Below are positions 4,959 through 15,289 of a stretch of 37,525 nt of DNA, one piece after another. The translations under genes were made by a program, and so were the position numbers. Below the pieces are notes generated by a model. The model was not told the origin of the DNA and ran no database searches. It was given only the letters and a program-made list of their open reading frames with translations. Source of the DNA: a virus; the IMG/VR virus record IMGVR_UViG_3300001473_000106, positions 1-37,525 of that record; one strand, written 5' to 3'. Within the stretch, counting starts at the first letter, position 1, and the number at the start of each line of letters is the position of its first letter.

Positions 4959-7816
4959 CACGCCGTCTCAACGCTCGATGCGTGATAATTGATGTTCACA
5001 TTCCACGTCATCGGCCGGGTGTCTTCGCCGAAGGCGATCACGCCGATCCGACGTGAATTCTGCGGCCCGATATATAGCCATTCAACGGTGCCATCCGTCG
5101 CCCGACCCGACGTGTGTGTCGGCGGCGTACCCGTTCCCGTGGTCCCGTCATCGAGCGCGATATAGCAGTTGCCGCCATTGGCGATAATGGTCCGCTGTCC
5201 GAAGAACGTGGAATCCGCATGGGCGCCGCCGTCAAAATGAACCGGCCAGATCGGCGCCATCAATGAACCAAGGCCGGCAATGCCATGGCTCTTTGTCGGC
5301 GTTGCGCGGTCGAGCATCGCCACCGCGCCTGAATGCTGACGACGATAGAAAGCGTGGGCATCCGCCACATAGGCTTGCTCTAGCTGATTGTCTCGGGAAA
5401 TCCCGGAACCGTCGAAACGCAACACCCCATGCTCATGATTGTTGCGCATGTAGGTGTCCCACATGATCACCGCTTCATCATTTTCGGTCGTCGCGTAATA
5501 GGTCTGCGTTTCTTCAAAGCGCGAGTGCGAGACGCCAATACGCGGCATGATGTTGCCGGAAATATTCAATGCCGGCGTGTCGGTTTCTTCGAGAATGATA
5601 TTCCAGGGCCGCGTGCTTCCGTTGTCGTAGTTTGACCGGCTGAAATCATTGTTGCTGAGTATCGCCGACTTGCCGACCGCCGCTTCATCTGAGCCCCGAA
5701 GGTCAAGACCGATATTATACTGCGTCACATTCTGATCGTCGTGGAAATAGTTGCCGTCAATTAGAATGGAACGACCATCGAAGAAAATATCGGAATAGGC
5801 CACGTCGTCATTGTGATTGTTATCTTCGAATGTGCAGGCCGTGACCTTTGCACCAATGGCGTTCAAATGGCCCGAAGCCTGACCGTTAAAGACGATGCCC
5901 TGCTTTTGCTGGCGGAAGATACATTCGGAGAAATTAAATTCCTCAATATAAAATCCGTTGCTTTCAAAATCACCCGCATCGGACATGCGACAGACAAAGC
6001 CTTCGGCGCCATCATTGGCGCCGCGGAACAGGCATTTGATGAAATTGAAAATCTGGAATAGCCCGCCGTTTTTCAGCGTGCCGATAAATTCAACCTGTCC
6101 GTCTCCCGCTGTAGACGGGTGATCGAAATACATTTTGACCGCTTCAATGCCCGTGATGACAATATTATGCGGGCTGTCTGTCGGGTTGACGCGAATGCAG
6201 GTGCGATAGAATTTGAAGTGGTTATCCAACAGATAAATCGTATCCATGGAATGGATAACCATCACATTGCGCTGATTGGTCCCGAAGCCTGCCGCCGGAC
6301 CGCCGCCCTCGCAATTCGTGATGTGCATGCCGGAGCACGGCACTTGGCCGCCTACGGCGCTGTCATACATACCGGAGAACCGAAGGAACGCCAGCGATGA
6401 ATTGACCGACCGCGCGGTCCCATCAAAGAAACATTTATTGATCCAGCAACGGTTCTGCGCATGCCAGTCCATGTGGATATACCAATCCTTGAACTTGCAG
6501 TTTTCGAAACGCCAGAATGCCGGGTTGGTGAAATACCAAGCGCAAGAATTCTGTGAGTTTGGCGTGAAAGAGCGGAACTCGATGTTTGCGACATACCCTT
6601 CGCTGATCTGGTACATGCCGGCTTTATCGTAGATCGTGCCCAACTGATCGTCCTGATCAGTGTCGGGCCAATTCGCCGTGCGGGTGTCCTGACCAACCTG
6701 GAAGAGTAAGTCTTCGACTGGAGACCAGATTTTCGCAGACGTTCCCTCACCGATCAGGGTAAACCCGTGATGGCTTGGTTTCAGACGCAGCGTTGTCGAA
6801 ATGTAATAAGGGCCTGCGTTCAGCCGCATTGCCGCGGGCGCCGAGCCCAGCGGCGACGTGTGGGCGCCAGACCAGAATGAGAAGTTGATCATCGCCTGGA
6901 ACGCCGCATGATCATCCGTCGAGCCATCGCCGACCGCGCCAAACCACTCGGGACGCAAAATGCGATGGATCAGATAGTCTTGCCTGATCCAGCCGCCCGA
7001 AGCCCCTGTCGGATCACTGTCGGGAAGTATGCAGACGCCTTCCGCACCCGACGTTTCGAAGTTTGCGATTCCCCGGTCCGAGAAATCGGGCCCATAAATC
7101 GTATATGTGGCGCTGGCGACAGTCGTTTCCGCAGGGTGCGTTAGTGTCGCTGATGTGCCGCCCGACTGAACATCAAGCAAGCAAACGAGATCGCTCCCGC
7201 CCGGGCCAGCGCCGTCAACAACAACAACGGCCTCTCGATGGCCGTCGGTGAACCCGGAACCCGTGAGCGTTCGCGAACCAGAGGTCATCGCTCCATCGCT
7301 GCGGCTTTCCTTCACGCCGGAAAGATCGCTGGAATTCCATACAAATTGCCCGCCGCGGACGCCAGGCATGTTGACCAGCGCGCCATCCTCTGCAGGCGCC
7401 TTTAGCGCGCGCATTGCGGCAAAATCAGCAACGGATTCGATACCTTGGCCACCATTTTCAATGACGATCCAATCCGAACCGTTATAACGGAGATGTACAG
7501 ACGCCATAGCACTGTCGAGCTCGAAGTCTTTTTCCGAGGGCGTCTGAATATTGCCGACATTGTGTTTGATCGTAACGCCGCGATCATCATTGGCGGGATA
7601 TAGCAGCAAAATGTCGCCGGCTTTGAAGTTCGCCGGATTGATCGTTTCAAGATTGTCGTTTTCTGCATCGCCCTCGGTATCAATAATATGCGACGCGCGA
7701 TCGGGCGTTATTGCGCCATCGGCAATCGTCAGCTCTGTTGCTGCAACCGAATTCGGTACGCCAGCGCCAGTCAGTTTTGTTTGCTTGTCGGAGCGAACGA
7801 TATGTTCAAAGGGCAT
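4958..7816 (-). CDS. Tail spike with pectate-lyase-like beta-helix, 952 aa
   Basis: This is the receptor-binding and possibly polysaccharide-degrading tip of the tail. Residues 1-120 form a likely adaptor with a beta-rich fold ending in HLRYNGSDWIVIENGG, a typical fibre-head element. Residues 125-290 look like a second beta domain. The motif PEWFGAVGDGSTDDHAAF (about 289-306) is the characteristic N-terminal cap of phage pectate-lyase-like right-handed beta-helices, and the stretch to about 740 has repeated short Asn/Gly-rich coils (ITNCEGG, CTFEDNNHNDD, ILSNNDFS) expected of such a helix. A C-terminal domain of about 200 residues follows, perhaps for trimerisation or host glycan binding. It is the last tail gene before lysis. 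Enzymatic activity is not proven, since beta-helix spikes can bind without cleaving. Confidence 0.85.
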   Translation of the reverse strand: MPFEHIVRSDKQTKLTGAGVPNSVAATELTIADGAITPDRASHIIDTEGDAENDNLETINPANFKAGDILLLYPANDDRGVTIKHNVGNIQTPSEKDFELDSAMASVHLRYNGSDWIVIENGGQGIESVADFAAMRALKAPAEDGALVNMPGVRGGQFVWNSSDLSGVKESRSDGAMTSGSRTLTGSGFTDGHREAVVVVDGAGPGGSDLVCLLDVQSGGTSATLTHPAETTVASATYTIYGPDFSDRGIANFETSGAEGVCILPDSDPTGASGGWIRQDYLIHRILRPEWFGAVGDGSTDDHAAFQAMINFSFWSGAHTSPLGSAPAAMRLNAGPYYISTTLRLKPSHHGFTLIGEGTSAKIWSPVEDLLFQVGQDTRTANWPDTDQDDQLGTIYDKAGMYQISEGYVANIEFRSFTPNSQNSCAWYFTNPAFWRFENCKFKDWYIHMDWHAQNRCWINKCFFDGTARSVNSSLAFLRFSGMYDSAVGGQVPCSGMHITNCEGGGPAAGFGTNQRNVMVIHSMDTIYLLDNHFKFYRTCIRVNPTDSPHNIVITGIEAVKMYFDHPSTAGDGQVEFIGTLKNGGLFQIFNFIKCLFRGANDGAEGFVCRMSDAGDFESNGFYIEEFNFSECIFRQQKQGIVFNGQASGHLNAIGAKVTACTFEDNNHNDDVAYSDIFFDGRSILIDGNYFHDDQNVTQYNIGLDLRGSDEAAVGKSAILSNNDFSRSNYDNGSTRPWNIILEETDTPALNISGNIMPRIGVSHSRFEETQTYYATTENDEAVIMWDTYMRNNHEHGVLRFDGSGISRDNQLEQAYVADAHAFYRRQHSGAVAMLDRATPTKSHGIAGLGSLMAPIWPVHFDGGAHADSTFFGQRTIIANGGNCYIALDDGTTGTGTPPTHTSGRATDGTVEWLYIGPQNSRRIGVIAFGEDTRPMTWNVNINYHASSVETA

Positions 7817-8712
7817 CAGCCGATCCTCTCAACCGTGTGTGAAAACTGTTCGTTTGAACCGAGCCCGTTGCGCAATCGCACGTTAATTCCGTCGATATCA
7901 AACGACAGCGTTTGCGTCTGAACGATGTCAACGATGTTCGGCTCAGTCGCGTTTCCGAATATGCGCCCTGACAGGATGTTGTCCTGATCATTGTCCTGCC
8001 ATGCGGTGACGCGCCATTGTCCTTGCGGATCGCCCGCCGCCAGGATCTGCAACACTGTCCCAGCGTTGATCAGATTTCCTCGCGAGGTCGGCGCGACTTT
8101 CATACCGACACGCTTGATTTTTCCGCCGGCGGCGTTTGGATTTGTTGCGATGTCAACGCCGTCGTCAGTTCCGCTCGCTGCGTTGTCCTGCACGAAGGCG
8201 CCCGCCATCAGATCGCCCGCGGCGGCGGCGCCAAGCGCCATGATGGGCTCGGCGTCGGTCATCGTTAGCTCGGCAATGATGTCCGCAAGACTTGGCGAGA
8301 TCAGGTTTTTTCGGAAAACATCCTTGTTCGTGAATTCCTGTGTATAGGGATCAACGAGACCCAAGATGTCCTTAACAGAGAAGGCGCAGAACGCTTCGCC
8401 CGTGGCTTCGGTGTTGAAAGCCGGGATCGACGCTCCCGAAGTCGACATCCGAATGAAGTTCTGATCAATTGTCAGCGTATTTGTGCCGGCAATCGTCAAC
8501 TCGGCCACTGCGTTAATCGCGAAGGTCGCGCCGCCCACTTTCTGCACGAACGTAGCGGTCGTCGTATCACCCGATTGAACTGGCGTATCGAGGCCGTCAT
8601 TCCGCTTTGCACTCTCAAACGTTTGCCGGCCCGGGGCCGCACCCTCGAGGCGAAAAACGCCGGCGCCCAGCGGCGTCATAGTCTCGCGGACTCGTTCGTC
8701 CCAAAAATGCAT
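7816..8712 (-). CDS. Tail-tip structural protein, 298 aa
   Basis: This gene lies between a tail-tip protein and the spike, whose start it overlaps by one base. The sequence is beta-rich, with Ala, Thr, Gly and Asp prominent and long stretches of alternating hydrophobic residues (TNTLTIDQNFIRMS, TLSFDIDGINVRLRNG). There are no enzymatic motifs and no coiled coils. It may be the connector that anchors the spike to the tail tip. The call as a virion protein is from position and composition. Confidence 0.65.
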   Translation of the reverse strand: MHFWDERVRETMTPLGAGVFRLEGAAPGRQTFESAKRNDGLDTPVQSGDTTTATFVQKVGGATFAINAVAELTIAGTNTLTIDQNFIRMSTSGASIPAFNTEATGEAFCAFSVKDILGLVDPYTQEFTNKDVFRKNLISPSLADIIAELTMTDAEPIMALGAAAAGDLMAGAFVQDNAASGTDDGVDIATNPNAAGGKIKRVGMKVAPTSRGNLINAGTVLQILAAGDPQGQWRVTAWQDNDQDNILSGRIFGNATEPNIVDIVQTQTLSFDIDGINVRLRNGLGSNEQFSHTVERIG

Positions 8713-8727
8713 TTTCGTCCTCGCTCG

Positions 8728-9582
8728 TTAAAGGCTTTCGACCAGTTGCAAATTCATGCGATTGCGTGCGCGGCTCGTGCGCGACAGGTTCGGCGTCACA
8801 TTTCGGGCAATCATCGTACCGCGCGGATTATTAGTGCTTGCATCTTCAATGAAGAGAAAACGGTTTCGTTTCCCTGTGCGCGCCAGGTAATCGAGAATTT
8901 TCGTCCGCTCACTGAATGCAATGGCGCGAAACGGAATGGCGAGCTCACGCCAGCTTGAGGCCGACGGATTGATGATCTCGCCAGACCCGTCAAAGCTCCG
9001 CGACACGGTCGATGCGTCCGTCCAGAGATAGTCAAACGGCGCCGACATGCCGAGAGCGAGCTCTAACTGATCGACATAGTAAGCCGTTCCCCAATCGACA
9101 AAATTGAACGGTTCGATGGTGCGCGACAATGCGTCGAACTGAAATTCTGCAAAACGCGCCTGACGAACAGCGCCAGCATCGAGCGGAACAAGATGGTCAT
9201 GCATTCCATAGCCATTGACAATATCGCTCGTGATGTCGCCGCTGTCGTAAACGTCGCCGTCATGGGCGTCCGTCGTTGACAGTTTGTGCTGAACGATGTC
9301 GGACGCGATAAATGAACCAGGCGTCACATCTTCAATGTCCGCCGGTTCGCGAACCCGCTGCCATGCGATACGCCGGATAGCGCGCACTGCCCCGAAATCG
9401 ATCTGCACAATCGTGCGCGTATCTCCATCGGACAACGCGGCGGCGCGATATCGTTTTGATACGCGCGGTACTTCGAGACGGCTCGCCGGCAGGCTCGTCA
9501 ATTCCCGGTCCGCCGTTATCGTCGCCCCGCGATATAACCAGTTCACATCGCCGAATGCGCTCGGCGCCTGGTTTGGCGTCAT
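8728..9582 (-). CDS. Tail-tip structural protein, 284 aa
   Basis: Third gene behind the tape measure. The N-terminal third contains a beta-sandwich-like pattern (IVQIDFGAVRAIRRIAWQRV) reminiscent of discoidin/carbohydrate-binding jelly rolls in phage tips, including a Leu/Val-Pro-x-Ser/Arg surface. The remaining part is polar with a C-terminal basic stretch (RTSRARNRMNLQLVE). It overlaps the end of the previous gene by four bases (ATGA) and is separated by 15 bases from the next. Presumably it is a distal tail component that helps attach fibres. Sugar binding is only a suggestion from the strand pattern. Confidence 0.65.
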   Translation of the reverse strand: MTPNQAPSAFGDVNWLYRGATITADRELTSLPASRLEVPRVSKRYRAAALSDGDTRTIVQIDFGAVRAIRRIAWQRVREPADIEDVTPGSFIASDIVQHKLSTTDAHDGDVYDSGDITSDIVNGYGMHDHLVPLDAGAVRQARFAEFQFDALSRTIEPFNFVDWGTAYYVDQLELALGMSAPFDYLWTDASTVSRSFDGSGEIINPSASSWRELAIPFRAIAFSERTKILDYLARTGKRNRFLFIEDASTNNPRGTMIARNVTPNLSRTSRARNRMNLQLVESL

Positions 9583-11324
9583 AGATCGAGCGCCACGATG
9601 GAACGCAAAGAAACGCCGCGATCACCGGAGGAAATCGACTTGCGTACCGAAATCGCCTTTTTGGTTTCGTCGAGCCCGAGGCGGCCGGCAACGATTGCGC
9701 CGCCGGACCCCGGCGCCATGGGCAAGAGTTGCAAACCGGTTTCCTCGTCGAAGAATGTTTTTCGCAGTTTCAGATAGGCGAGGAGTTTGTCTGCGGCTTT
9801 CTGCGCATCCGCAGGGTCGACAATATAGGTCTCAATCGGCCCATAGCCTTCATCATTATCGCCATCGACAGGGTCCGCATGACGGAGCAGCACCGTCGCA
9901 TCTTCGGCCGTGACAAGCTGATACTCCCGTTGCGCGAAAGCGGCGTTTTCCGGCGTGACCGAGGGGTTATCGAGGGCAATCTCATCAGCGTCCAAAGGCG
10001 TCCAGTTGCGCGCCGCCTTGAACGATTGACGCCAACGCGGCGGCTCGTCAAAATTGTCGGGATCAAGATTTTTTATGTCGGCGCGGTCGAGGGTCCAGGC
10101 TCCCTGCTCAAACGTGTCTGCATTAATTGCGCCGACGCCAAGACGACCGTCCGCAAACTGTCCGTAGTGACCGTTATACGGACGCAGGATGCCGTTCATC
10201 AATTGCGCTATTGTAAAGCTCTGAGTGCCGTCGAGATAAATGCCGATCGCGTAATCCTCGAGCACACCCAGCGAGCCGGTGTTGACGACGATGTCCGGCA
10301 AACCGCCGGGACCGCGCCAAAGCCAAGAAATGATATTTCGCGGGAACGCTGAGTAAACGCCGAACAGTGTCGAGCCCTGAACGTCCATGGTCAGCGAGCC
10401 GACCGGTTCGGCGCCGGTGCGGACTAGCGATAGCGCAAGACAGGTAGCGTAGGCGCCGGGCGCAATCGTGGCAAGTTGCAGCGACGTAAAATCTGGATAG
10501 TCATTTCCATCGAATGCCAGCGGAACGCGACTGTCATACACCGCTTCGACTGCGTTTGATGGCCCGGTTGAGAAGCGAAAAGTGTTTGACGCGTAAACAA
10601 GCGTCACCGGCGTAACGTTCGGACACCGGCCGAGCGCCATCGGGTAAATCTGCCCTGCAAGATTCGCGTCGCCACGCTCCCCGCCTGTTCCATTGAAGCG
10701 CCCGCGGACGACCGGCGCGTCGAGAAGGTCCCCAATATTTTCCAGTTCGAGATCCGTTTGCTCGAGGCCGGAGGTCACAGACCGCCCGCGCGCCTTCGCC
10801 GCAAGCGCCCAATCGCTCGAATATCCACGCGCCAGCCCGACATCGATCCGGACGGATTGACCATCAATGGAACGTTCGAACGGATAATCATCAAGCGCCC
10901 CGTCGTCGTTTATGAGACTCACGCGGGCGGTGAACGTAGAAAGACGTCGATCTGCTTCCGGCAGATAGGGAACCTCGGTCCGAATGTCGTCAATTTCGTC
11001 AACGATCGGGATTGCCTCGGAATGCGCTGCGCCAAAATCATCAGGCCAACCGCACCAGGCGCCGTCAGACGCGAAAAGAATTTCGCTCGGACCCTGACCC
11101 TGCAATTCGCCGGACGCGGAAGCGATGTCGATCGCCGCGATATCGCTTTCCTCATCAAGATCAGGACCGCCGCCATCGATACGGCGCGATGCGATTGTCG
11201 CGAAGAAAATCACCGGATCCTCGTAGCCGCGCAAAAGGCGCGTCAGAAGATTATCGGCGACCGCCGTTCCTTCATCAGGATCCCCGGCGATTTCGACCTG
11301 GGCGACTTCGAATCCGAGGGTCAC
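9579..11324 (-). CDS. Tail-tip/baseplate protein following the tape measure, 581 aa
   Basis: The gene starts within the ATGA overlap at the tape-measure stop, the usual place of distal-tail or tail-hub proteins in siphoviruses. The sequence contains several segments consistent with hub-like beta domains: STFTARVSLINDDGALDDYPF near residue 130, which fits a cell-puncturing/hub segment found in siphovirus tips, a central region SIAPGAY-like with repeated AxxL, and a C-terminal part with strands ALRS/IVALDL. No peptidase or lysozyme motif is seen. I infer that it forms the cap of the tail tube from which the following two proteins and the spike extend. The exact homologue (Dit or Tal) cannot be decided by eye. 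Confidence 0.65.
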   Translation of the reverse strand: MTLGFEVAQVEIAGDPDEGTAVADNLLTRLLRGYEDPVIFFATIASRRIDGGGPDLDEESDIAAIDIASASGELQGQGPSEILFASDGAWCGWPDDFGAAHSEAIPIVDEIDDIRTEVPYLPEADRRLSTFTARVSLINDDGALDDYPFERSIDGQSVRIDVGLARGYSSDWALAAKARGRSVTSGLEQTDLELENIGDLLDAPVVRGRFNGTGGERGDANLAGQIYPMALGRCPNVTPVTLVYASNTFRFSTGPSNAVEAVYDSRVPLAFDGNDYPDFTSLQLATIAPGAYATCLALSLVRTGAEPVGSLTMDVQGSTLFGVYSAFPRNIISWLWRGPGGLPDIVVNTGSLGVLEDYAIGIYLDGTQSFTIAQLMNGILRPYNGHYGQFADGRLGVGAINADTFEQGAWTLDRADIKNLDPDNFDEPPRWRQSFKAARNWTPLDADEIALDNPSVTPENAAFAQREYQLVTAEDATVLLRHADPVDGDNDEGYGPIETYIVDPADAQKAADKLLAYLKLRKTFFDEETGLQLLPMAPGSGGAIVAGRLGLDETKKAISVRKSISSGDRGVSLRSIVALDL

Positions 11325-14300
11325 GGCTGAACAACCCTCAAGCCGCCGCCGTCTGCCATTTGACCCAGTTTGTTGTTTGCGTCTTTTGCCTGCCGCGACC
11401 GCACTTTTTCCGCGTTCCGGTGAAACTCGAGCAAATCCGCGATCTGCATCGATACATCATTCATGGTTTCGATCAGTTCGTCCTCGGCGCTGTTCGCCGT
11501 GTCGACATTCGGCTGCGTCGGGAACGCGACGATATTGTTGCCCTCGGTGACCGAGGGTTGGCGCAGGGAAACCGTCGGCTGCGCCAAACTGTCAGTCGGC
11601 GCCAGGCCGATCTGATCCGGACCGATCCCGGCCAGCACATCCGTGATGCGTTCATTCTGTTCAAACTGCGCCCGCGATAGATCGGCGAGATCGCGCAGTA
11701 TTTCCGTTAACGGATCATTTGGGCCAAAGAGATCGGCAAAACGATCGAGACCGGCGGCGTCAACACGGTCGCCGGCGGCGAAATCGCGGATGTCGCGCAG
11801 ATAGTCGCGACTTTCAAGGATCGCGTCGCGTTCCGCTTGCGCGTCCGCCGCCTCCTGCTCAAGCTGATCCGTAAATCTTTGTAATAGATCACGGCCGAGA
11901 TCGCGATCGGCAAAGAAATCGCCGCTTGAAACGTTGACGCGTTCGCTCTCTGAAACGAAATCATTCACCGCGCGAAAAGCGTTATCTCGCGCCAGCACGT
12001 TGTCTGGATCTGCAATCGCCCGCTCGACAATGTCGATCGCCTGATCGCGCAAGATATCGACGTTTTGCCCTGGAGAACCGCCGAAAAATTCCCGGTCAAA
12101 ATCAAGCAAGCCTTGTTCGGCCGCCTGAAAACGTCTTGTGCGATCGGAAAGTTTCGCCTCGGCGTCCGCAAGAACGCGGTCAAACTCATTGAGACGGTCC
12201 TGCACCATCTCGTTTAACTGCGTCAGCAACAGCGCGTAACGCCCGCCCAGATCCTCAAAATCTCCCAGCTCCTCGGCGAGGCGCAGCCGGTCCTCGTCTG
12301 AGAGCCCGCGCACAAAAGCCGCCCGTTCCGCTGCTTGCGTCCGCAATAAGAGTTCCTCGTCAAGCGCAGAGAGCAGACCCCGGGAAATCGCTTCGCGGAT
12401 AGCTTCGAGCTCAAGGCGTTGATTGCGCCGCAACTCCTGTACAGAAAACGCGACCGGGTCGATCGCTTCGTTCAAGCGCTGCTCGATGTTAAACAGACCG
12501 AGGATCTGCTCGCGCGCCAGCGTTTCGAGCAATGTCAGATCGACAGCGCCGCCCTCGCCCGCAATATCGAGCACCGCCTGCCGGCGCGCGTCAAGCGCAT
12601 TAAGCCTTTCCCGAACATCGCCGAGTAGCGGGTTGCGCAGTTCCGTTAGCGCCCGCGCATTTTCTTCGTTGACGTTCGCCGCAAGACGGTCGATCGCCTG
12701 ATCGAAAGCCTCAGCGAGACCCGATGTCGCAAGATCGAGACCGTCGAACGCGTCGCGGATCGCATTCAACCGTTCCTGAAACTTGTCGAGCTCCTCCGCT
12801 GGCCCGTCGATCGCGTCCCGCAGGGCCGTCAGCTTATCGACAACCTCGTCAACGGGATTGCCCTGGTCCAGCAGCCCGATAGCGACGTCGCGGAGCAGAT
12901 CATTGCCGCCCTCGACAGCGCCCTCAAGAACCAGCTTGACCGCCTCGCGCGCAAGGCCCGAAACATCGTCAGGCGTCGACCGGGCGAACGCTGAGATCAC
13001 CTGCCGCGTCGCGCTATCCACGAGCGCGACGCCCGCTTCATTGGAGCGGGCAAAGACGTTGAGACCGATGCCCTCAATGAAGTCGGCGCCGATCAGATCC
13101 ACAAGGCGGTTGATCTCAGAGACCGCCGCATCGGCGATTTGATCGCGCGCCGCATTAACGTCATCATTGCGCGCCTGTTGCGTGAAGGTCGGCGTCTGCC
13201 GCGCGAGATCAAAATCCACAACGCCGGTGCGATTGCCGAAGATCGATCCAATGAAATTGATCAGCGAAGAGACGACGCCGGCGGCCGCCCCGATCGCCTG
13301 ACCGATCGGCCCGAGCGATGAGAACAGTCCCTGCAATTGCGACCCGAAGGCGCCCAGGACGCCGCCAAAGGAATCGGCGAGCCCGGCGCCAAAATCGGCG
13401 ATGCCGTTAAAGAGGTTACCCGCGCCGCCGGCGATGCCGCGGATCGAATTGACGATCCCGCCGCCAATGTTTTCAAAGGCGCGGGAGAGATCGTCAAACC
13501 CGAACGCAATCTGATCGAGCCCCGGCGTCAGCGCTTCGGCGATTTCACCGGCCCGTCCGAGTACCGTTAGCTGATCAAGGCTGCGGTTTGCTTTCTTGAA
13601 CTCCTTGATGATTTCATCGCCGCGCGCTTCCAGTTCCGCAATCGATTGGTTGACGCGAATGTCCGCGGTTCCCCGGTCACGGTTGAGTTCCAGGTTCCGA
13701 ACACCCTCGGCGACGCCTTCGCGGATCAGCCGCTCAAACTCCGCGGGCGAGACCTGGCGCGCGCGCGCGTCTGCGCCGATAAAGTCAAGCCGTGACTGTG
13801 CGTTCTGCGCAACAAGACCGCCGACGGAGGCGCGCCGATTGCGTAAAGCCTCCTCTTCCCCCGCGCGTTCTTCCGCGGTTTTCTTTGCCGCCGCCGCGTT
13901 TTCTTTCCTTAGCGCCGCGTTTCTCTTCTCTTGCTCTCTATTAAATTCTTCCGTTCGCATCGTGAGCGCAGAAAGAACTTGATCGACATTTTTAACTCCA
14001 TCGCTCGCGCCGAGCGTTGTTGTTTCAAAAACATTCAAAGCTTCCCGCACTTTTTGCAGATCCGCCTCTAGACGCGATATGGCGCCATCGTTTCGGAATA
14101 TGCCTGCGAGATTTTGGTTGGCATCAAGTTGAGTTTGCAGATCTCGCTCAACGCGACGCAACTGCGTTTCGCTTGTAAGCGCGTCAACGCCGCCGAGTTG
14201 AAACCGAAACCGATCAGGTATCGCTGTTAGTCGGCGGGTAAATTCTGCGGCGAACCTTGTCAGTTCCAAGATAATTGGACCCAACTCAACTAACGCCGAC

Positions 14301-15289
14301 TTTATTTCGACGGACAGTATTTGCGACGTGATCGCAAACTCGTCGTTCAGCGCTTCCGCGCGCTTTAGGAGCTCGACATCGACGATAAGGCCGAGCTCCT
14401 CGGCCTGCTTTCGTAACTCCTGAATGCCATCGGCGCCGGCTTCAATTGCCGCGCCGAACCGTTTACCAAAACTTGCATCGAACGCCGCCGCCGCGAGCGC
14501 CGCCCTCTCACCGGCGTCCTCGATCTGCTCAAGACCGCCGACAAAAATGTCGAAGCGCTCCTCGGCGGTGCGCGCATTGGTTAAGAGCTCAGCGAGTTCG
14601 GGGTTGATTCGCTCGATCGGCTGTTTCAGGGCGCCGAACCCGGCGGCCAGTTCGCCGACGCGCTTGTTCAGCGTCGTCAGGATCTTGTCGGTTTCACTTT
14701 CCGAAAACCCAAGTTGCCCTAGGGCAAACCGCGAGCTTTGCAGAAAGCCGGCGGTTTCAATACCGCCCAAAGAGCGCGACGCTTTCGCGATCTTGTCAAA
14801 CTCGGAGACGGCTTCGCGCGCCCCGCTGATGATTTCTCGGAACGAGAACGCCGCGACGAAACCGGCGACAACGCCTTTGGCTGCATTGGCGACGCTGGAA
14901 AAACGGTTCGTTTCTTTTGTGAGCTCTCGCTGCGCCCGCGTGTTGCCTTGAATTCGGTCTTTAGTCCGCTCAAACTGACGCTCAAGGGAACGAAGCTGAT
15001 CGCGATACTGCTCCGCGTTGATGCGCCCGATCGCTTGTGCATCGGCTAGGGTGCGTTGATCGCGCTCAAACCGTTCCGTTGCGGCGGCCAGCGGTGCGAT
15101 TTTGCGCTGCAGCCGCGCATAGGCGCGCTCGGTCGACGCCGACGCCTTCTCCGTTTTCTCAAAGGCAGTCGCGGCGCCGCCGACCGCCGTGTCGATCTGC
15201 TTGGCGTTTTTCGCGACGCTGGCCGCCGCCTCTCCGGTTCGGTCCCGGAAAAACAGTTCTGCAGCAATCTGTTTCAGGCTCGTCGGCAT
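11321..15289 (-). CDS. Tape measure protein, 1322 aa
   Basis: It sets tail length and fills the tail tube before DNA ejection. It is the longest gene in the window, lies directly behind the tail assembly chaperone genes and is dominated by alpha-helical, heptad-rich sequence (AEERFDIFVGGLEQ, RLNALDARRQAVLD). A glycine/alanine-rich hydrophobic region at about residues 600-690 (GGGIVNSIRGIAGGAG ... VSSLINFIGSIFG) is the usual membrane-penetrating segment of tape measures. From the common rule of about 0.15 nm per residue, the tail would be close to 200 nm long. No lysozyme or peptidase domain is visible. The stop overlaps the next start (ATGA) and its start overlaps the GT stop by one base. Confidence 0.93.
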   Translation of the reverse strand: MPTSLKQIAAELFFRDRTGEAAASVAKNAKQIDTAVGGAATAFEKTEKASASTERAYARLQRKIAPLAAATERFERDQRTLADAQAIGRINAEQYRDQLRSLERQFERTKDRIQGNTRAQRELTKETNRFSSVANAAKGVVAGFVAAFSFREIISGAREAVSEFDKIAKASRSLGGIETAGFLQSSRFALGQLGFSESETDKILTTLNKRVGELAAGFGALKQPIERINPELAELLTNARTAEERFDIFVGGLEQIEDAGERAALAAAAFDASFGKRFGAAIEAGADGIQELRKQAEELGLIVDVELLKRAEALNDEFAITSQILSVEIKSALVELGPIILELTRFAAEFTRRLTAIPDRFRFQLGGVDALTSETQLRRVERDLQTQLDANQNLAGIFRNDGAISRLEADLQKVREALNVFETTTLGASDGVKNVDQVLSALTMRTEEFNREQEKRNAALRKENAAAAKKTAEERAGEEEALRNRRASVGGLVAQNAQSRLDFIGADARARQVSPAEFERLIREGVAEGVRNLELNRDRGTADIRVNQSIAELEARGDEIIKEFKKANRSLDQLTVLGRAGEIAEALTPGLDQIAFGFDDLSRAFENIGGGIVNSIRGIAGGAGNLFNGIADFGAGLADSFGGVLGAFGSQLQGLFSSLGPIGQAIGAAAGVVSSLINFIGSIFGNRTGVVDFDLARQTPTFTQQARNDDVNAARDQIADAAVSEINRLVDLIGADFIEGIGLNVFARSNEAGVALVDSATRQVISAFARSTPDDVSGLAREAVKLVLEGAVEGGNDLLRDVAIGLLDQGNPVDEVVDKLTALRDAIDGPAEELDKFQERLNAIRDAFDGLDLATSGLAEAFDQAIDRLAANVNEENARALTELRNPLLGDVRERLNALDARRQAVLDIAGEGGAVDLTLLETLAREQILGLFNIEQRLNEAIDPVAFSVQELRRNQRLELEAIREAISRGLLSALDEELLLRTQAAERAAFVRGLSDEDRLRLAEELGDFEDLGGRYALLLTQLNEMVQDRLNEFDRVLADAEAKLSDRTRRFQAAEQGLLDFDREFFGGSPGQNVDILRDQAIDIVERAIADPDNVLARDNAFRAVNDFVSESERVNVSSGDFFADRDLGRDLLQRFTDQLEQEAADAQAERDAILESRDYLRDIRDFAAGDRVDAAGLDRFADLFGPNDPLTEILRDLADLSRAQFEQNERITDVLAGIGPDQIGLAPTDSLAQPTVSLRQPSVTEGNNIVAFPTQPNVDTANSAEDELIETMNDVSMQIADLLEFHRNAEKVRSRQAKDANNKLGQMADGGGLRVVQP